A DNA stretch of 64,000 nt from positions 51,001-115,000 of the forward strand of contig JAJTWR010000365.1 in NCBI GenBank assembly GCA_021613335.1, written 5' to 3'. The translations under genes and the position numbers were made by a program. Numbering within the stretch: the stretch's first letter is position 1; each line of letters starts with the position of its first letter. This DNA is from Whitmania pigra (Eukaryota > Annelida > Clitellata > Hirudinida > Haemopidae). The notes beneath the pieces were generated by a model. That model had not been told where the DNA came from. It saw only the letters and a list, made by a program, of their open reading frames with translations, and did not search any database. Of this stretch, positions 24,101 through 35,485 are shown one piece after another.

Positions 24101-27100
24101 AAAGACGTTCTCACAAACAGAAAATAAATTCCTACATCCATTGTTACACATGCACTAAATTCATGACCATTCCATTATCTCAAACAAGTAGCTGATGTGT
24201 TTTGAATGCCAGCTTGCAATGTCGTAATGCCGCAACATTGCAATGCAACAAATGTTTAAGAAAAGAACTCACATTTCTGGGATGAATCTTCAATTTGTTG
24301 CCAGCGGTTTCCAAGAGTCGTCCGAGTGTTTGGCCGGAATTGGCGAGAAACGCATGGAGACTTTGCCGCTCCTGGTCGTTGGTCGGTACGTGGATCACGC
24401 TCACCGTCACTGGATCCTGTTTCGATGAATTTATTATTAATGGGATGAATTTAGTGAGATTAATTTATTAATGTATGTGAATGTATTGAGATGAGTTTGT
24501 TAATGATGCAAATTGAATCAATTTATCATTTAAAACATTCAGTGACTTTGCTTGGTCGAAAGATAAGTAGGCAAAACTATGACTAGGCTGCTATTCTAAA
24601 CGTAACTTAACATAACATTTTGTTTATAGTGGTTTAAGATTACTAACATCTGCTCGATAAACCTCTCAAATTAACCTAAGTTACTCCATCATTATATCCT
24701 ATTTCCACAGAGTGATTAACCAGGTGATCTACACCAACATTCAGTCGATTGCATAAAACATCACCAAAACCTAAAACCTGATCATTCCGTTGATCAAAAA
24801 ATGATACCAAAACTAAATTTTAACACAATTGTTTTTTTCATCAATTAAACTGAAAAGATGTTAATTTATTTAATTAGTAAACAATTTTAATTTCAAAAAT
24901 TAATTTATAAAATCTTAAAATCAATTGTGACAGTTAATTTCATTGTCAATTATTGCTTCATGCCTGCTTTGTTTTAAGCAATTTAGCTAGGAGCTACTAA
25001 CACTACTGGCAAATAAAAACGATTGTCATTATTATATTCAATTATATTATAATTAATTTTAAAACCACTTTAATAATTAAATGAACATTTATGTCAATAT
25101 TTGCGTTATTATTTTTATTCAAAATTATTATTATTCAAAATTTATAAAATGAATCAAATGATTGGCCAAATATTGTTTCCCAATGAGCAGTGACATTGTT
25201 CAAGCGAAGGTCGGATTGCGACACCAATTTGAATCACAAATTATGTTCTCTTGCGCACCAATTCCTCGCCACGTTGTTTGTCAATGAATCGGCTCATTTG
25301 CGATGGAGAATTATTTGCCGTAAAAATTAATTAATAATTTAATTAATAAGTCTCGGATAACTTCAATTATTAAAGCAATTATTAAGATATTAATGAGATT
25401 AATAAACTAATATGGTTAAGAAATTAATGTGATTAAGAAATTAAAAAGTTTAATTGCATTAAATTAAAGTTTTTATGCAAAAAATAATAAAGAGTGGCAC
25501 TTTACGAAATCAAAGTGATAAAATAAGTTCAACCTGGTATTCAAATGATGTCGCTCATAAATGAATTATTGAGTTTGATATTAGATAAAAAAAAAATTAA
25601 ACTTCTCTGAAATTAAAATATTATTATAGCATGAAATTCTAGAAACATTACATGAACACATAATCCAGGACGACATCATTGGAATATGATTATTAATAAC
25701 TAATTAATAAAAGTGTGAATTTAAGTTGCAGAAACAAAAAACTAAATACAAACCTGAATAGGAAGGCAGATGGTGAGTTGCGTGTCGAAGGTGTGACTGC
25801 TCTGATGACATTTGGAACACGTCAGGCAAGATGCCAGCTTTGCCTCAAACAACCTCTTGACGAGATTTCTGGAAAGGTTGTAACCCTGAAAGGGGAAAGG
25901 TTAAAAGTGACTGACTAGTTATGATTGTTATCACAAGCATAATAAAAATTATGTAATAATATTTTGATGACATCATATGTAATGTTTGATTCTTCTGTTT
26001 TGTTCTTAAATAAATGAAGTTGTAAATAACTAGCAGATGCTTAGACAAACTGAATTAATGTCTCCAAGGAAACATATCTTTTAAATCTTTAATTGTTTTC
26101 AAAAACAATTGCAATGATTTGGCTATCCAGTAAACGTTTAAATAAGCTTTAAAAAAGTCCCGAACTATGAATCACAACTCACGATTTTATTTTTTATGTT
26201 CTTGTCCATCGACAATTCTTGTTGAATCCTGTCGAGGAAAAGGAGAAGAAATTCTTGCGAGTCGTTCTGCGAGTCGTCGACGAACTGATCGAAAGAGGTG
26301 GCCACGCTGTTCCTGAACTTCTTCGACACTTTGTCAGTGTACTTTCTCAGCCAGAGACTTTCCAACAAATTGGCAAAGGATTTCGTTAGCGGTCTTTCGA
26401 AATGCCGACAGTTTTCGAGGAAGAATTCGAGGAATGGATGGATGTTGCTGAGGCACTGGACGACCGCATTGATAAAACAGGAGTTCCCGTGGTTGGCGAT
26501 GCCCACGACACCCGGCCTTAGCGTTGTCCTGTCGTCAGCTTTGGTACTTTGCTTCGCTACTTGGATGGCTGGTTTTCCATTGGACGGAGGCAGAGAACCT
26601 TGATCTGTATTTTTGTTCTGACTCTGAACTTCTGAGCCTCCAGAAAATGAGTTCCTCCTCTTCAACAATGGCGAAGACTTGGTAATGGACATGATTGTGT
26701 TTTTGACAAAAGAGCTGAGGGAAAGCTTGCCAATGCTTGGAATTTTTGAACTTGAGATCTTTGAATCCGACTTTTGAGGATATTGGGGAGAAGAAGCGAA
26801 TGTTACTTTGGAGGGGGCGGTGCCGTCCGAGGTGTCACTAGGCGATTTGGTCAAAACTTGTGACTTGTTTTGGCTGCTCCTCTGCTGAGCTAAATGAATG
26901 GTCATGGCTCTCCTGGACGCCGCGCTGGCGCTAAAACTTCGAGAGCGACGATGCGGCGACGCTTGGCTGTGTCCAGGTCTTGCGTAGGTTCCGCCACGAT
27001 TTGAATATTGGTGAGAAGAAGAGCCGTGGTGGCGGAGAGATCGACGGGAGTCATAAGTTAGATACGAGTCGCCGAAAGATTCGTATGGCTTACGGCTCGT

Positions 27101-27124
27101 AGAGCGGGAATGATAGTCGGTCAT
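18132..27124 (-). CDS. Ubiquitin-specific protease, USP31/USP43-like
   Basis: Cysteine deubiquitinase, about 1,140 residues. Minus-strand exons: 27124-26183, 25885-25754, 24416-24273, [one unresolved exon near 23.8 kb], 22980-22598, 22159-22048, 21652-21486, 20878-20795, 20270-20135, 19813-19691, 19518-19242, 19131-18949, 18808-18132. Apart from the unresolved exon the phases agree. A Ser/Arg-rich N-terminus precedes the Cys box GIANHGNSCFINAVVQCLSN (nucleophile about residue 216); two CxxC zinc pairs follow (CLTCSKC, CSRC); the His box is NHRGDLSNGHYTAYC and the Asp side is WYHFNDNKVEELPLD. HLRLVLEF and YLPEVLIILLKRF also fit this subfamily. An acidic run of nine Asp lies in the insert. The C-terminal ~225 residues are low-complexity Ser/Lys/Pro. 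I chose MTDYHSRS as the start; the region upstream in frame ends at an acceptor-like ttag. Confidence 0.88.
19841..20020. repeat. 30-bp minisatellite, 6 units
   Basis: Units beginning TAAGATGATGGTAATGATTA at 30-base spacing from 19841 to 20020; the three central units are near identical. In a USP intron. Confidence 0.88.
21007..21120. repeat. Triplet microsatellite (TCA/TCG/CCG/CCA)n
   Basis: About 110 bases of changing trinucleotide repeat within a USP intron; similar triplet runs occur in the acidic coding exon at 21548-21570. Confidence 0.85.
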
Positions 27125-28145
27125 ACCTAAATGTCTGATTACGAATCTCCGAACATGTTTTGGACAGACGAATATCGAACCTGAGCAGATGAGGCGACGA
27201 GTAAACAATAATAAACGTAGCACACCTGTGCAGCGGGGATGTGCTTGATACCAGCGAAAGAATATTTTAGAAAAATAACCTCATGATGTTAGTTAATTTA
27301 AAAACGATTAAGCAGTATTTTTCAAATTTGCAAAAAAGAAAAAGTAGGCAAAGAATCTTTTATTTAATGATTTAACAAGCTTTAGTCGATTGCAACGTTT
27401 ATCGTCAGTATTTGGCTGATTTTATTTGCAACAATATTAAGAAAATGCTTTGAATTTCAGAAATCAGTTTATGAATTGCGTTTGATTTTAAGAATTAGGA
27501 TTAAAATAAAACTTATTTACTTAACTGAATAATAACATGCTATTTTTAGGTCCAGCTCGTTCGGATTGAATGCTTAAGTTTAATTAATATAATTATAATT
27601 AATAATTGGAAGTATTACGATCGCCATAAGTGCCTTTTATATCCTGCACCCCAACACATAAAATGTGTTGTGAAGGAAGGCGTCCACATACGGATTCCAC
27701 GTATACATCTAATTGGTCAGACTGATTTGTCTTTTTATTAAAAGAACTTTTTCTTTTTGCAATTTTTTATTGCTGATGACTTCAAAATTGGTTAAAATTT
27801 GCTTTATTCAAAAATAAACAGAAAAACATTATTGCTAACTAAAAAAAATATTCGAGCCATTAAAAAAAGCATTTAGAAACATATGATGCAAGTGTTGCAT
27901 AATCGAATGGCAGCTTAACTGGGCAGGACAGCTTTAACAGTAAATGCTACATTTACGAAAGGTTAATTTAAGATCGTAATTCCTCAGAAAACGAATTGAA
28001 ATCAAAGGTTGAATGGAAAAAGATAATAAACAGATTTTATGATAAAAAATTTTGATAAAGCGAACGATCAGTTGTATTTAGAACAAGTTACAAAAGCAGG
28101 TAAATAATTTTGAAAGTTACACTAATACTATTAATTTTTGTCCAA

Positions 28146-28592
28146 TCAAGGCAAAAGATGCAAGACAAATTGGACCAGAAGTAGCAGTAACATTCGCTCA
28201 GGTGACGTCGTATCCGAAGCTAAGGAATTAGATTGAGGGTCTTTTCTTGCCAAATTCTTCGAATTTCCTCGTGTATCATCTTTCATGTCCTCTTCCTCCA
28301 CAATTTCTTAATTTGGGAAAAAATGGGTTCAAGTATATATATTGTTTTTTCCCACATTATTTAATTCAAACTTATATTTAATTAAATCTGCCTTATTTAA
28401 ATGCCTCATTTATATACTTAAATTCAATTTGCTTACTTTTTACATTTGCGATTGTAAAGAATCCATTCTCATCGAGCTGTAGATCGTTATCTAACTTGAC
28501 ATCTCGTCTTTTGACCACCTTGCAAATGCTTGGTTTAAAGGATGATAAAATATTTGTTGCAATGTAAGGATGCAAAGGAGTTTTACATTGAT
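28146..28592 (-). CDS. Two C-terminal exons of an unrecognised gene ending in a hydrophobic (GPI-signal-like) tail
   Basis: Exons 28592-28437 and 28306-28146 join in phase (1 then 2 nt) with a gtaagc donor and an ag acceptor, giving about 105 codons that end in a stop. The first has CKTPLHPYIATNILS and two cysteines; the second is polar and acidic and then ends SPERMLLLLLVQFVLHLLP with no residue after the hydrophobic stretch. That ending resembles a GPI-attachment signal and closely parallels the C-terminus of the plus-strand gene at 29857-35485. No domain recognised. The 5' exons were not found except a possible first exon at 29196-29140. Confidence 0.45.
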
Positions 28593-29139
28593 CTTGATAA
28601 AAGGGTTTTATTCATGATAACCTTATTGAATTGTTAAATTTATCATCAATGAGGGTAATAATATTGAAAATGCGAGTAAAGAGTTAATCAATCGGTATGG
28701 TAGCTAGTGAGAGCTTCTGAAGGATATTGGTGTTATTCAAGTACTAATAAACTAATAATAATCAAGTACTAATCACATAAACATATTGAGAAACGTTGAA
28801 CAATGAATTTTTTGAAGGCAGCGATTTAAAATTAATTAAATAATTCATTTATTATTTTATTAAATTTATTACTTCATGATTCAAGATTGTTGGTTCAGGT
28901 ATGTTGCTCGTCATTCATTAATAAATTAAAAAACAGAGAACAATTTTAAAATCCGAATCAGGATGTAACATTACACTACTAATTGACTTTGCAAAATGGA
29001 TGAGTTGTCGTAGATTTTAGCGACATTTGTTTTTTTTTTTCAGCGTAAAACCAATATATCGAGAAAACATTCGTTCCAGCTTATGTCAGGAGCATCAGAC
29101 ATTATCTAATCAGTTAGAAAATAAATAATACCTACTTAC

Positions 29140-29196
29140 AAATCTTAATTTGTCCAATTTTAGTGATTCATCAGGGACGAACGGTTTTTGAGCCAT
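29140..29196 (-). CDS. Possible first exon of a minus-strand gene
   Basis: ATG at 29196 opens 19 codons (MAQKPFVPDESLKLDKLRF) followed directly by a strong donor, gtaagtagg. It could be the start of the gene ending at 28146, but no connecting exon was identified and the phase (0) does not fit the next known exon (needs 1). Confidence 0.25.
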
Positions 29197-29297
29197 TTTT
29201 ATTCAAAATTTACGAAATCCAAAAATAGTTTGAAGATTTGAGTTTAAACTTTATTCAGATCTTCAGATGCTGTTCCTAATAAAATTTAAATAGCATC

Positions 29298-29446
29298 TTA
29301 TGTCTGGGTGGATATGGCTGATGACGAATGCTGGGAATTGCCTTTGTGAATCTTCTTTGAACTGACTCAATTCTTTTAACAAGGTATTTGAAGTGGGGAT
29401 TCAATGCAGGGGAGCAGTATTCTAGTATAGGCCTAACATATGTACA
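29298..29446 (-). mobile_element. Small LINE remnant
   Basis: On the minus strand the frame reads KAFCTYVRPILEYCSPALNP and then KRIESVQRRFTKAIP, the conserved C-terminal reverse-transcriptase pattern of CR1/Jockey-like LINEs. About 50 codons survive. It abuts the AAT microsatellite. Confidence 0.75.
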
Positions 29447-29499
29447 AAAAGCTTTTATTATTTTAATTTTACCATATGTTGCAAAGGAATTAAATAATA

Positions 29500-29502
29500 G
29501 TA

Positions 29503-29589
<87 letters not shown>

Positions 29590-29626
29590 TATAACAATAG
29601 TAGTAATAATAATAATAATAATAAGT
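29500..29626. repeat. (TAA)n microsatellite
   Basis: More than 25 uninterrupted TAA units followed by an imperfect stretch. Confidence 0.95.
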
Positions 29627-29856
29627 ATAGTCATAAAATTATTACATTATTATATTGTTTAATGAAATCTAAAGGAATTGTTTATTTAAACGAGATGTGG
29701 GCGAAATAGCGACTTAAGTTCTAAACAAATATTACCGCATCTAAAATTAGTATAACTAACGGTTTTTACGGGTGAAAGGCTTGAAGTATCCGAAATTTGG
29801 CGGATATTTGCAAACCTTTACTACTGAACAGTCGGATAAAAATTAAACGTAAAAAA

Positions 29857-32800
29857 ATGTTTAAAAAAAATAATAGAAAGGAAAACAATTCTACATCTGA
29901 ACTCAGTTTGTTACAGAATCCTAGGAATTCAATATCAGAAATGTTTCTATTGGTTTTTTGTTTGTTATCGGCTATGATTGCTCATTGTGCAGGAGGTAAT
30001 TTGGTTTTTAATGAATTTAAATTTTAATTTAAAATTCAAAAATTGATTTCTATTTTTTTAAAGATCTTCTAATATCAGATTTAGAAAAAAATAAACATCT
30101 ACTGGTAAGTGAAGATCTCACACTGAAGAGGGTTATTGATAATAAATGTGATGGACCAATATTCAAAACTGTGAAAGCTAGGAAATTTAGTGATGGATTG
30201 GTTATTTATAATTTACATCTGAAAGAAATAACATTGTTTAACGTGACGAAAGAAGGCAAAGTATCAGAAAGCGGAAAAATATCAATGAACGGAAAGGTGA
30301 CCCGTCAAAATAGCCCAGCGACAAAATAGCCCCGTCAATGTATCTTTATAAAAAAAATATTTATATGAGTTGATACATTAACCTGTAACCTATTTCAAAT
30401 TTGATTGAATGAAATGAGTTTTATGTTTTGATGGTGCTATTTTGGCGGGGCTATTTTGTCGCCGGGCTATTATGACGGGGTGCCGAACGGAAAAGGTTCG
30501 TGCTGTGATGTGCAGTAAAGTGCTGATGCTTTTCGCTTAAATAATAATACATGATTTGATTTATTTATGATTATGGATTGTTTATTTTTCTGTAACAGGT
30601 TTAATTGATGACTTTGACGTACAGCCATCTGGTGATTTTGTGGTGATAACTGACACGAGGAAAGCCTATCTCTATAGTCAAGCTGACTCTGAAATGACTG
30701 AACTCTTTGAACTTGATGAACACAAGGGCAGCATACTCATCCATCCAACAAAAAGGTTCAACTTCAATGGTCATGTTTTTGTCCATACTATATTTGTAAT
30801 CTTAATAGAATTGCTTTTTAAAATGCTACATTAAATGTAGTTGCATTTGATTGAGCAGTTATGTCGGGAACATTTGATTCAACTAAAAAGTTAAAAAAAC
30901 AGTTAAGCCCTGTTTACGAAGTCACTAAAAAAATTCAAAACTATTCATAAATTCATTTTTATGATTTAAATTGCAGTTTTTGTCCATACTATATTTGTAA
31001 TCTTAATAGAATTGCTTTTTAAAATGCTACATTAAATGTAGTTGCATTTGATTGAGCAGTTATGTCGGGAACATTTGATTCAACTAAAAAGTTAAAAAAA
31101 CAGTTAAGCCCTGTTTACGAAGTCACTAAAAAAATTCAAAACTATTCATAAATTCATTTTTATGATTTAAATTGCAGTTTTTGTCCATACTATATTTGTA
31201 ATCTTAATAGAATTGATTTTTAAAATGCTACATTAAATGTAGTTGCATTTGATTGAGCAGTTATATCGGGAACATTTGATTCAACTAAAAAGTTAAAAAA
31301 ACAGTTAAGCCCTGTTTACGAAGTCACTAAAAAAATTCAAAACTATTCATAAATTCATTTTTATGATTTAAATTGCAGTTGAACCCGATTATGTCGCAGC
31401 CTAGGGGTTTTCCAAAAAGCGTCGAGATAACCGAAAATCAATATGGCGACTTTATATTAACCTGTGCCTCAAATTTTATTATGTACATAATGTGCGTTAA
31501 TAAGTGAGAGTGCACAGCCATGTGTTTTAGGTTTTTTTTACACAACAGCAATTGATATTTGATATTGATAAGTACTTACATATTTTCTAACAACAAAAGG
31601 CATGTGTGAACCATGTGTGTAACAGCAGAGATTTACCAATTCGCAATAAGAACCACCGACGATTTTCGATTCAAACCTTTATAATTAATTTTTCCTACTG
31701 CAAACACAAAGATCACTCACAAAATCCCCCGTGGACGGGAAGTTTTGTTGCTCTCGGATTTGTGAACCATTTTTGAAGCACTGCATCGTCAACATCTTTG
31801 TGCTCAGCCATTCTAAGTTTTTTTTCTTGCTGGATCAAAGATAGACTTCTCGTACACTTTCTTTATCGCATCGGCTTCCTTTTCCATTCTGAAATGTTGT
31901 TGATGGAATGCCATGCTGACGACAAAGATCCATCTGTTTCTTTTTCAAGCTGCAATATGATTTCCTTCTTTCCCTCTATGGACTGATTGTCCAGTTTTCT
32001 CTTAACACCTCCAGGCATTCTTGAAACGAAAAAAATAGAACAGAAAAAAAAACAGAATAGCTACAGCGTGTTGCCCTCATATAAAATCAGTAAAGGTGAA
32101 TTGGGTTCGGCGACTTAAATAAATCGTCATAACCAATGAGAAAATGCTATGAAAACGTGGGAATTTGGCGGTTCAAAGTTGGCGAATAGTCAAGGGGTCG
32201 AGATAATTGGTGTAAAGCGGCGAGTTTGACCCTTTTTCGTGCTCGAGATATTAGGCTTCGGCATCATAAACGTATCGACATAACCGATGAAAAAATGATA
32301 TGATAAAAAAAAATTTGGAGGTTACACTTCAAAAACGTCGACTTAATACGGTTGGCGAGTTAACCGAGGTCGAGATAAGTGGGTTCCGTAATTCTAAATT
32401 TAATATTTAATAATATGTTGAAATGAATTTTTTGTTTTGTACAGGATTATTTATTACTCTACATGCTCTAAACGGAATTATGTAGTTTATGTTTATGATG
32501 TTGATTCGAAGACAAAAACTCCATACCTAGTTCCTTTTTGTCTTCACCAAATATCTTTTAATCCTGAAGGTAATTTCTCATAATTTCTTAAAATGTTGCA
32601 ATAAAACCAAATGTAATCATAAATCTAATTCAATTTAGTAATTAACATTTAATATTAATTAAAGATGCATTAATATTTTTTCTGCCAGATAAACCCACCT
32701 AATAATCCGACATATCAAATTCTTAAGACATTAATGAAATAATATTTCCAGAGAATGTTATTTGGGCTAACACTAGGAATCATATTGTCACGTTAAACCT

Positions 32801-35485
32801 GAATAAGAAGGAAATTGTATTCATCTCATCAAGAAAGAAGCAGCCGTTTGTTTTCGCTTCCAGTTACGATGGCATATATTTAATGGAATTTGATGCGTGA
32901 GTGGAAAAACTTAAAATACTTTTAATTACATATTTAAATAATAATGTTACTTAATTATTTATTGTAATATTTTCCGAATGCTTTTAGAATGATCATCTAC
33001 AGATTAACAAAAAATCCTAAACCCCAAAAACAATCGGAATTATCAGAGTTTAAAATTGAACCAGTTATATCATACTTGAAAGGTAACTTCTATTAGATCT
33101 AATTATTATTAATTTAAACATTTTCTTTGATTTTATGATTAACAGCAAAAACTCCTGTTTTGTTCAACATTGAAAAAAGTTTCATCGAACTTTATGATGA
33201 AAATTTTGCAAAAACAGGAAAAACGATTAATTTAGAAATTGAGAAGAAAACAATAAAATCAATAAAATCAGTAAAATCCATAAGAGGCACCGTGGATGAA
33301 GGGTCAACCACTTTTTATTGGATTCACGATTCAAACGAAGGAGTGGAGCAATTTGCTAAAGTTAATCACAGTAATAACAACATTATAGCAAGAGACACAT
33401 TTCATTTTGAAAGTAAGGTGCTGGGCCATTATTTATAATGCGCTAACGTAATTACTTAGAAAAATGCTTTTTAAATAAGAAGTATGTGGTTGTTAGTAGT
33501 ATATTCCATAATACACTATATAATGTAACATGTAATCTACAATATTACATATAATAATACTTTATGAAAGATGTTGTAAATGAAGCTTATTCTAAAAATG
33601 ACAATGAACTTATCAAAGCTGACGAATCAAAAGAAATCATTGATTTTGACGTTGAGGGTTCCACATTCTACCTCGCCGTCGAAGACAAAATATTTGAGGG
33701 TGTCACTGATGTTTCAAAACTGCATCAAAACACTCAACATTCCAGCCCAACTTTAAACGAACCACTAAAAGCTGTTGAAATACAACAGAAACAAAAGTAT
33801 TAAATAACATTTTGACTCGAATTATTTTTTTATGTTAAGCATTAACAGTTGGATTTAAAATAACATCAATTTTGTTTCTAACTAACAATTAAAGTAAAAT
33901 CAAAATTATGAACTGAGGGAAATATTTGTTAGTATGAATTTTCGTTTTAAAAATTTTACGTTACATGAAATCGTTCCATTGTTTCAGGAAATTATTCGTT
34001 TCTCATTGTGAAGCGTTTGACCATAAATTGATGAAATATCCATTAAATGCTCAAGATGGGAAAACAGTTCTCAACATTCCTTTGTGTCCTGGAAAGATTT
34101 TTTCAGTTGAGAGTGATTATAATGAACAAGGTGGTAATGAAGCATTTTATGCGTAACAAGGATAACATCGTTCTCAAAATAAATATAGCATCATTCTCAA
34201 AATAAATGTAACATCATTATCATAATATTTGTAACTTCATTATAATGATAAAGTAACGTAATTAAATATGTAATCTTTTATTTTAGTTTTTCCACTTACT
34301 GCTTAGTAAATGCATTATTTTTAAATTAAATTTTTTATTTGCTAAATATTTAATTTGATCCATTAAGTAAAATTTAGCACTATATATTTAATATATTTGA
34401 AAGTTATCGCAATTTGTTAATAATTGCATAATATTTAACAAGAATAACATTTTTGCTAGTATTATTGTTTATATGATGCCAACAAATAAATTAATTAATT
34501 TAAAATCAGCCACCAACTTTATCTTGTCAACCACCACTGGTTTGTATCGTTTTGATTCGAAAGATGAATATGAACAGATTTACAATGGCAAGTTCATCAG
34601 AAACTTTGTTGACAGCAAAGATCACGTTTACTTTGTCTCAAAAATAAACGGGTAACGAACGTGGTTATATCATTAAGTGATTGTTATATCATTAAGTGAT
34701 TGTTATAACTTAAAAATTTAACCATTTTTTAAAGCTTATACATGGTACATAGTTAAGCTGCTAATTTGCCTAAATATGGATGCCTCAACACTTTAGTAAA
34801 CATAACATATGAGCATAACTTAATAATATCACATAATAATAAATTAAAATTTAGTATTTTCATTTTCTATTACTTAATAAGTTTAAATTCAACTGGCAAT
34901 TGATAATGTGAACACTCGTAATGTGAATAATAATAACGTTTATTAAAAATAATGTTGTATTATGAGTTTTACAATTAAAATCTAGACTATTTTAAAAGGC
35001 CTGGAATTTATAAACTAAACAAAAGACGAACTGTTGAAATTGAACACGAACTGCAACAAAAACTGAATCAATTGAACGTCTTGAGCATAACGAACGCGAA
35101 AGGTATTTTAATTTTTTCTCTTTTTGACTTTATTAACTTATTATTTATATGGGACTTTAAAAGTTGATTTTAAAGTAGGAATGCTTTTTTTCTATAACTC
35201 TAGAAATTTTGCATTTATTGTGTTCATTAAAATTATTACATAAATTATTTTAATTTTTCAAATCAATTAGAATAAATTTACTGAATTAAAAATGCAATAG
35301 ATGAAGACGAATTAAAGAACTTTAGATATTCAGGAAGTCAATTTAAAAGTAATAAAAACTGGGACAAATCAGCGAATAATAATAAAGAAACATCCCTTCT
35401 CAATTCAAAAGGTTTAACGATGACGTCATTGGAGCAAATATTTATGCTGCTTATTGTTCAATGTATTGTCCAATTTCTGGCTTGA
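29857..35485 (+). CDS. Unrecognised secreted, propeller-like protein with GPI-type C-terminus (12 exons)
   Basis: Exons: 29857-29995, 30064 to 30295 (or 30495, see MITE), 30599-30755, 32445-32569, 32752-32896, 32988-33082, 33146-33412, 33571-33796, 33988-34130, 34510-34651, 34999-35102, 35301-35485. Every junction is GT-AG and all phases join, giving 653 residues if the MITE is disregarded. The Met at 29941 would give a clean signal peptide (MFLLVFCLLSAMIAHCAGG); the upstream ATG at 29857 adds 28 residues. Short repeated blocks such as GDFVVITDTRKAYLYSQ, ENVIWANTRNHIVTLNL, FASSYDGIYLMEFD and NFILSTTTGLYRFDS resemble beta-propeller blades, so an extracellular propeller is my inference. The protein ends after a Ser/Asn-rich stretch in a hydrophobic tail (IFMLLIVQCIVQFLA) with nothing beyond, as in GPI-anchor signals. 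No family is recognised; the same tail design appears in the opposite-strand gene at 28.1 kb. Confidence 0.7.
30296..30484. mobile_element. Mutator-type MITE (189 bp) with 9-bp target duplication
   Basis: Flanked by GAACGGAAA at 30287-30295 and 30485-30493. The inverted ends (GGTGACCCGTCAAAATAGCC and, reverse complemented, GGCACCCCGTCATAATAGCC) match over about 40 bases with a few differences, including an internal ACAAAATAGCCCCG. A 9-bp duplication with long terminal repeats fits the MULE superfamily. No coding capacity. It splits exon 2 of the propeller-like gene. Confidence 0.82.
30775..31377. repeat. 201-bp tandem triplication in intron 3
   Basis: Three units start at 30775, 30976 and 31177; they differ at only a couple of bases (e.g. 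attgctttt/attgatttt, tatgtcg/tatatcg). Each unit ends in tttatgatttaaattgca followed by g, an acceptor-like sequence. Confidence 0.95.
31377..32391 (-). mobile_element. pogo/Tigger-type DNA transposon remnant
   Basis: Terminal inverted repeats: the left end begins GTTGAACCCGATTATGTCG and the right end, reverse complemented, begins GGAACCCACTTATCTCGACC. On the minus strand around 31990-31690 two shifted frames encode a transposase N-terminus: GGVKRKLDNQSIEGKKEIIL, then AVLQKWFTNPRATKLPVHGG, the CENP-B-type HTH pattern. No DDE domain remains, so it is non-autonomous. Inside intron 3 of the propeller-like gene. The exact outer ends and the TA duplication are unclear. Confidence 0.7.
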
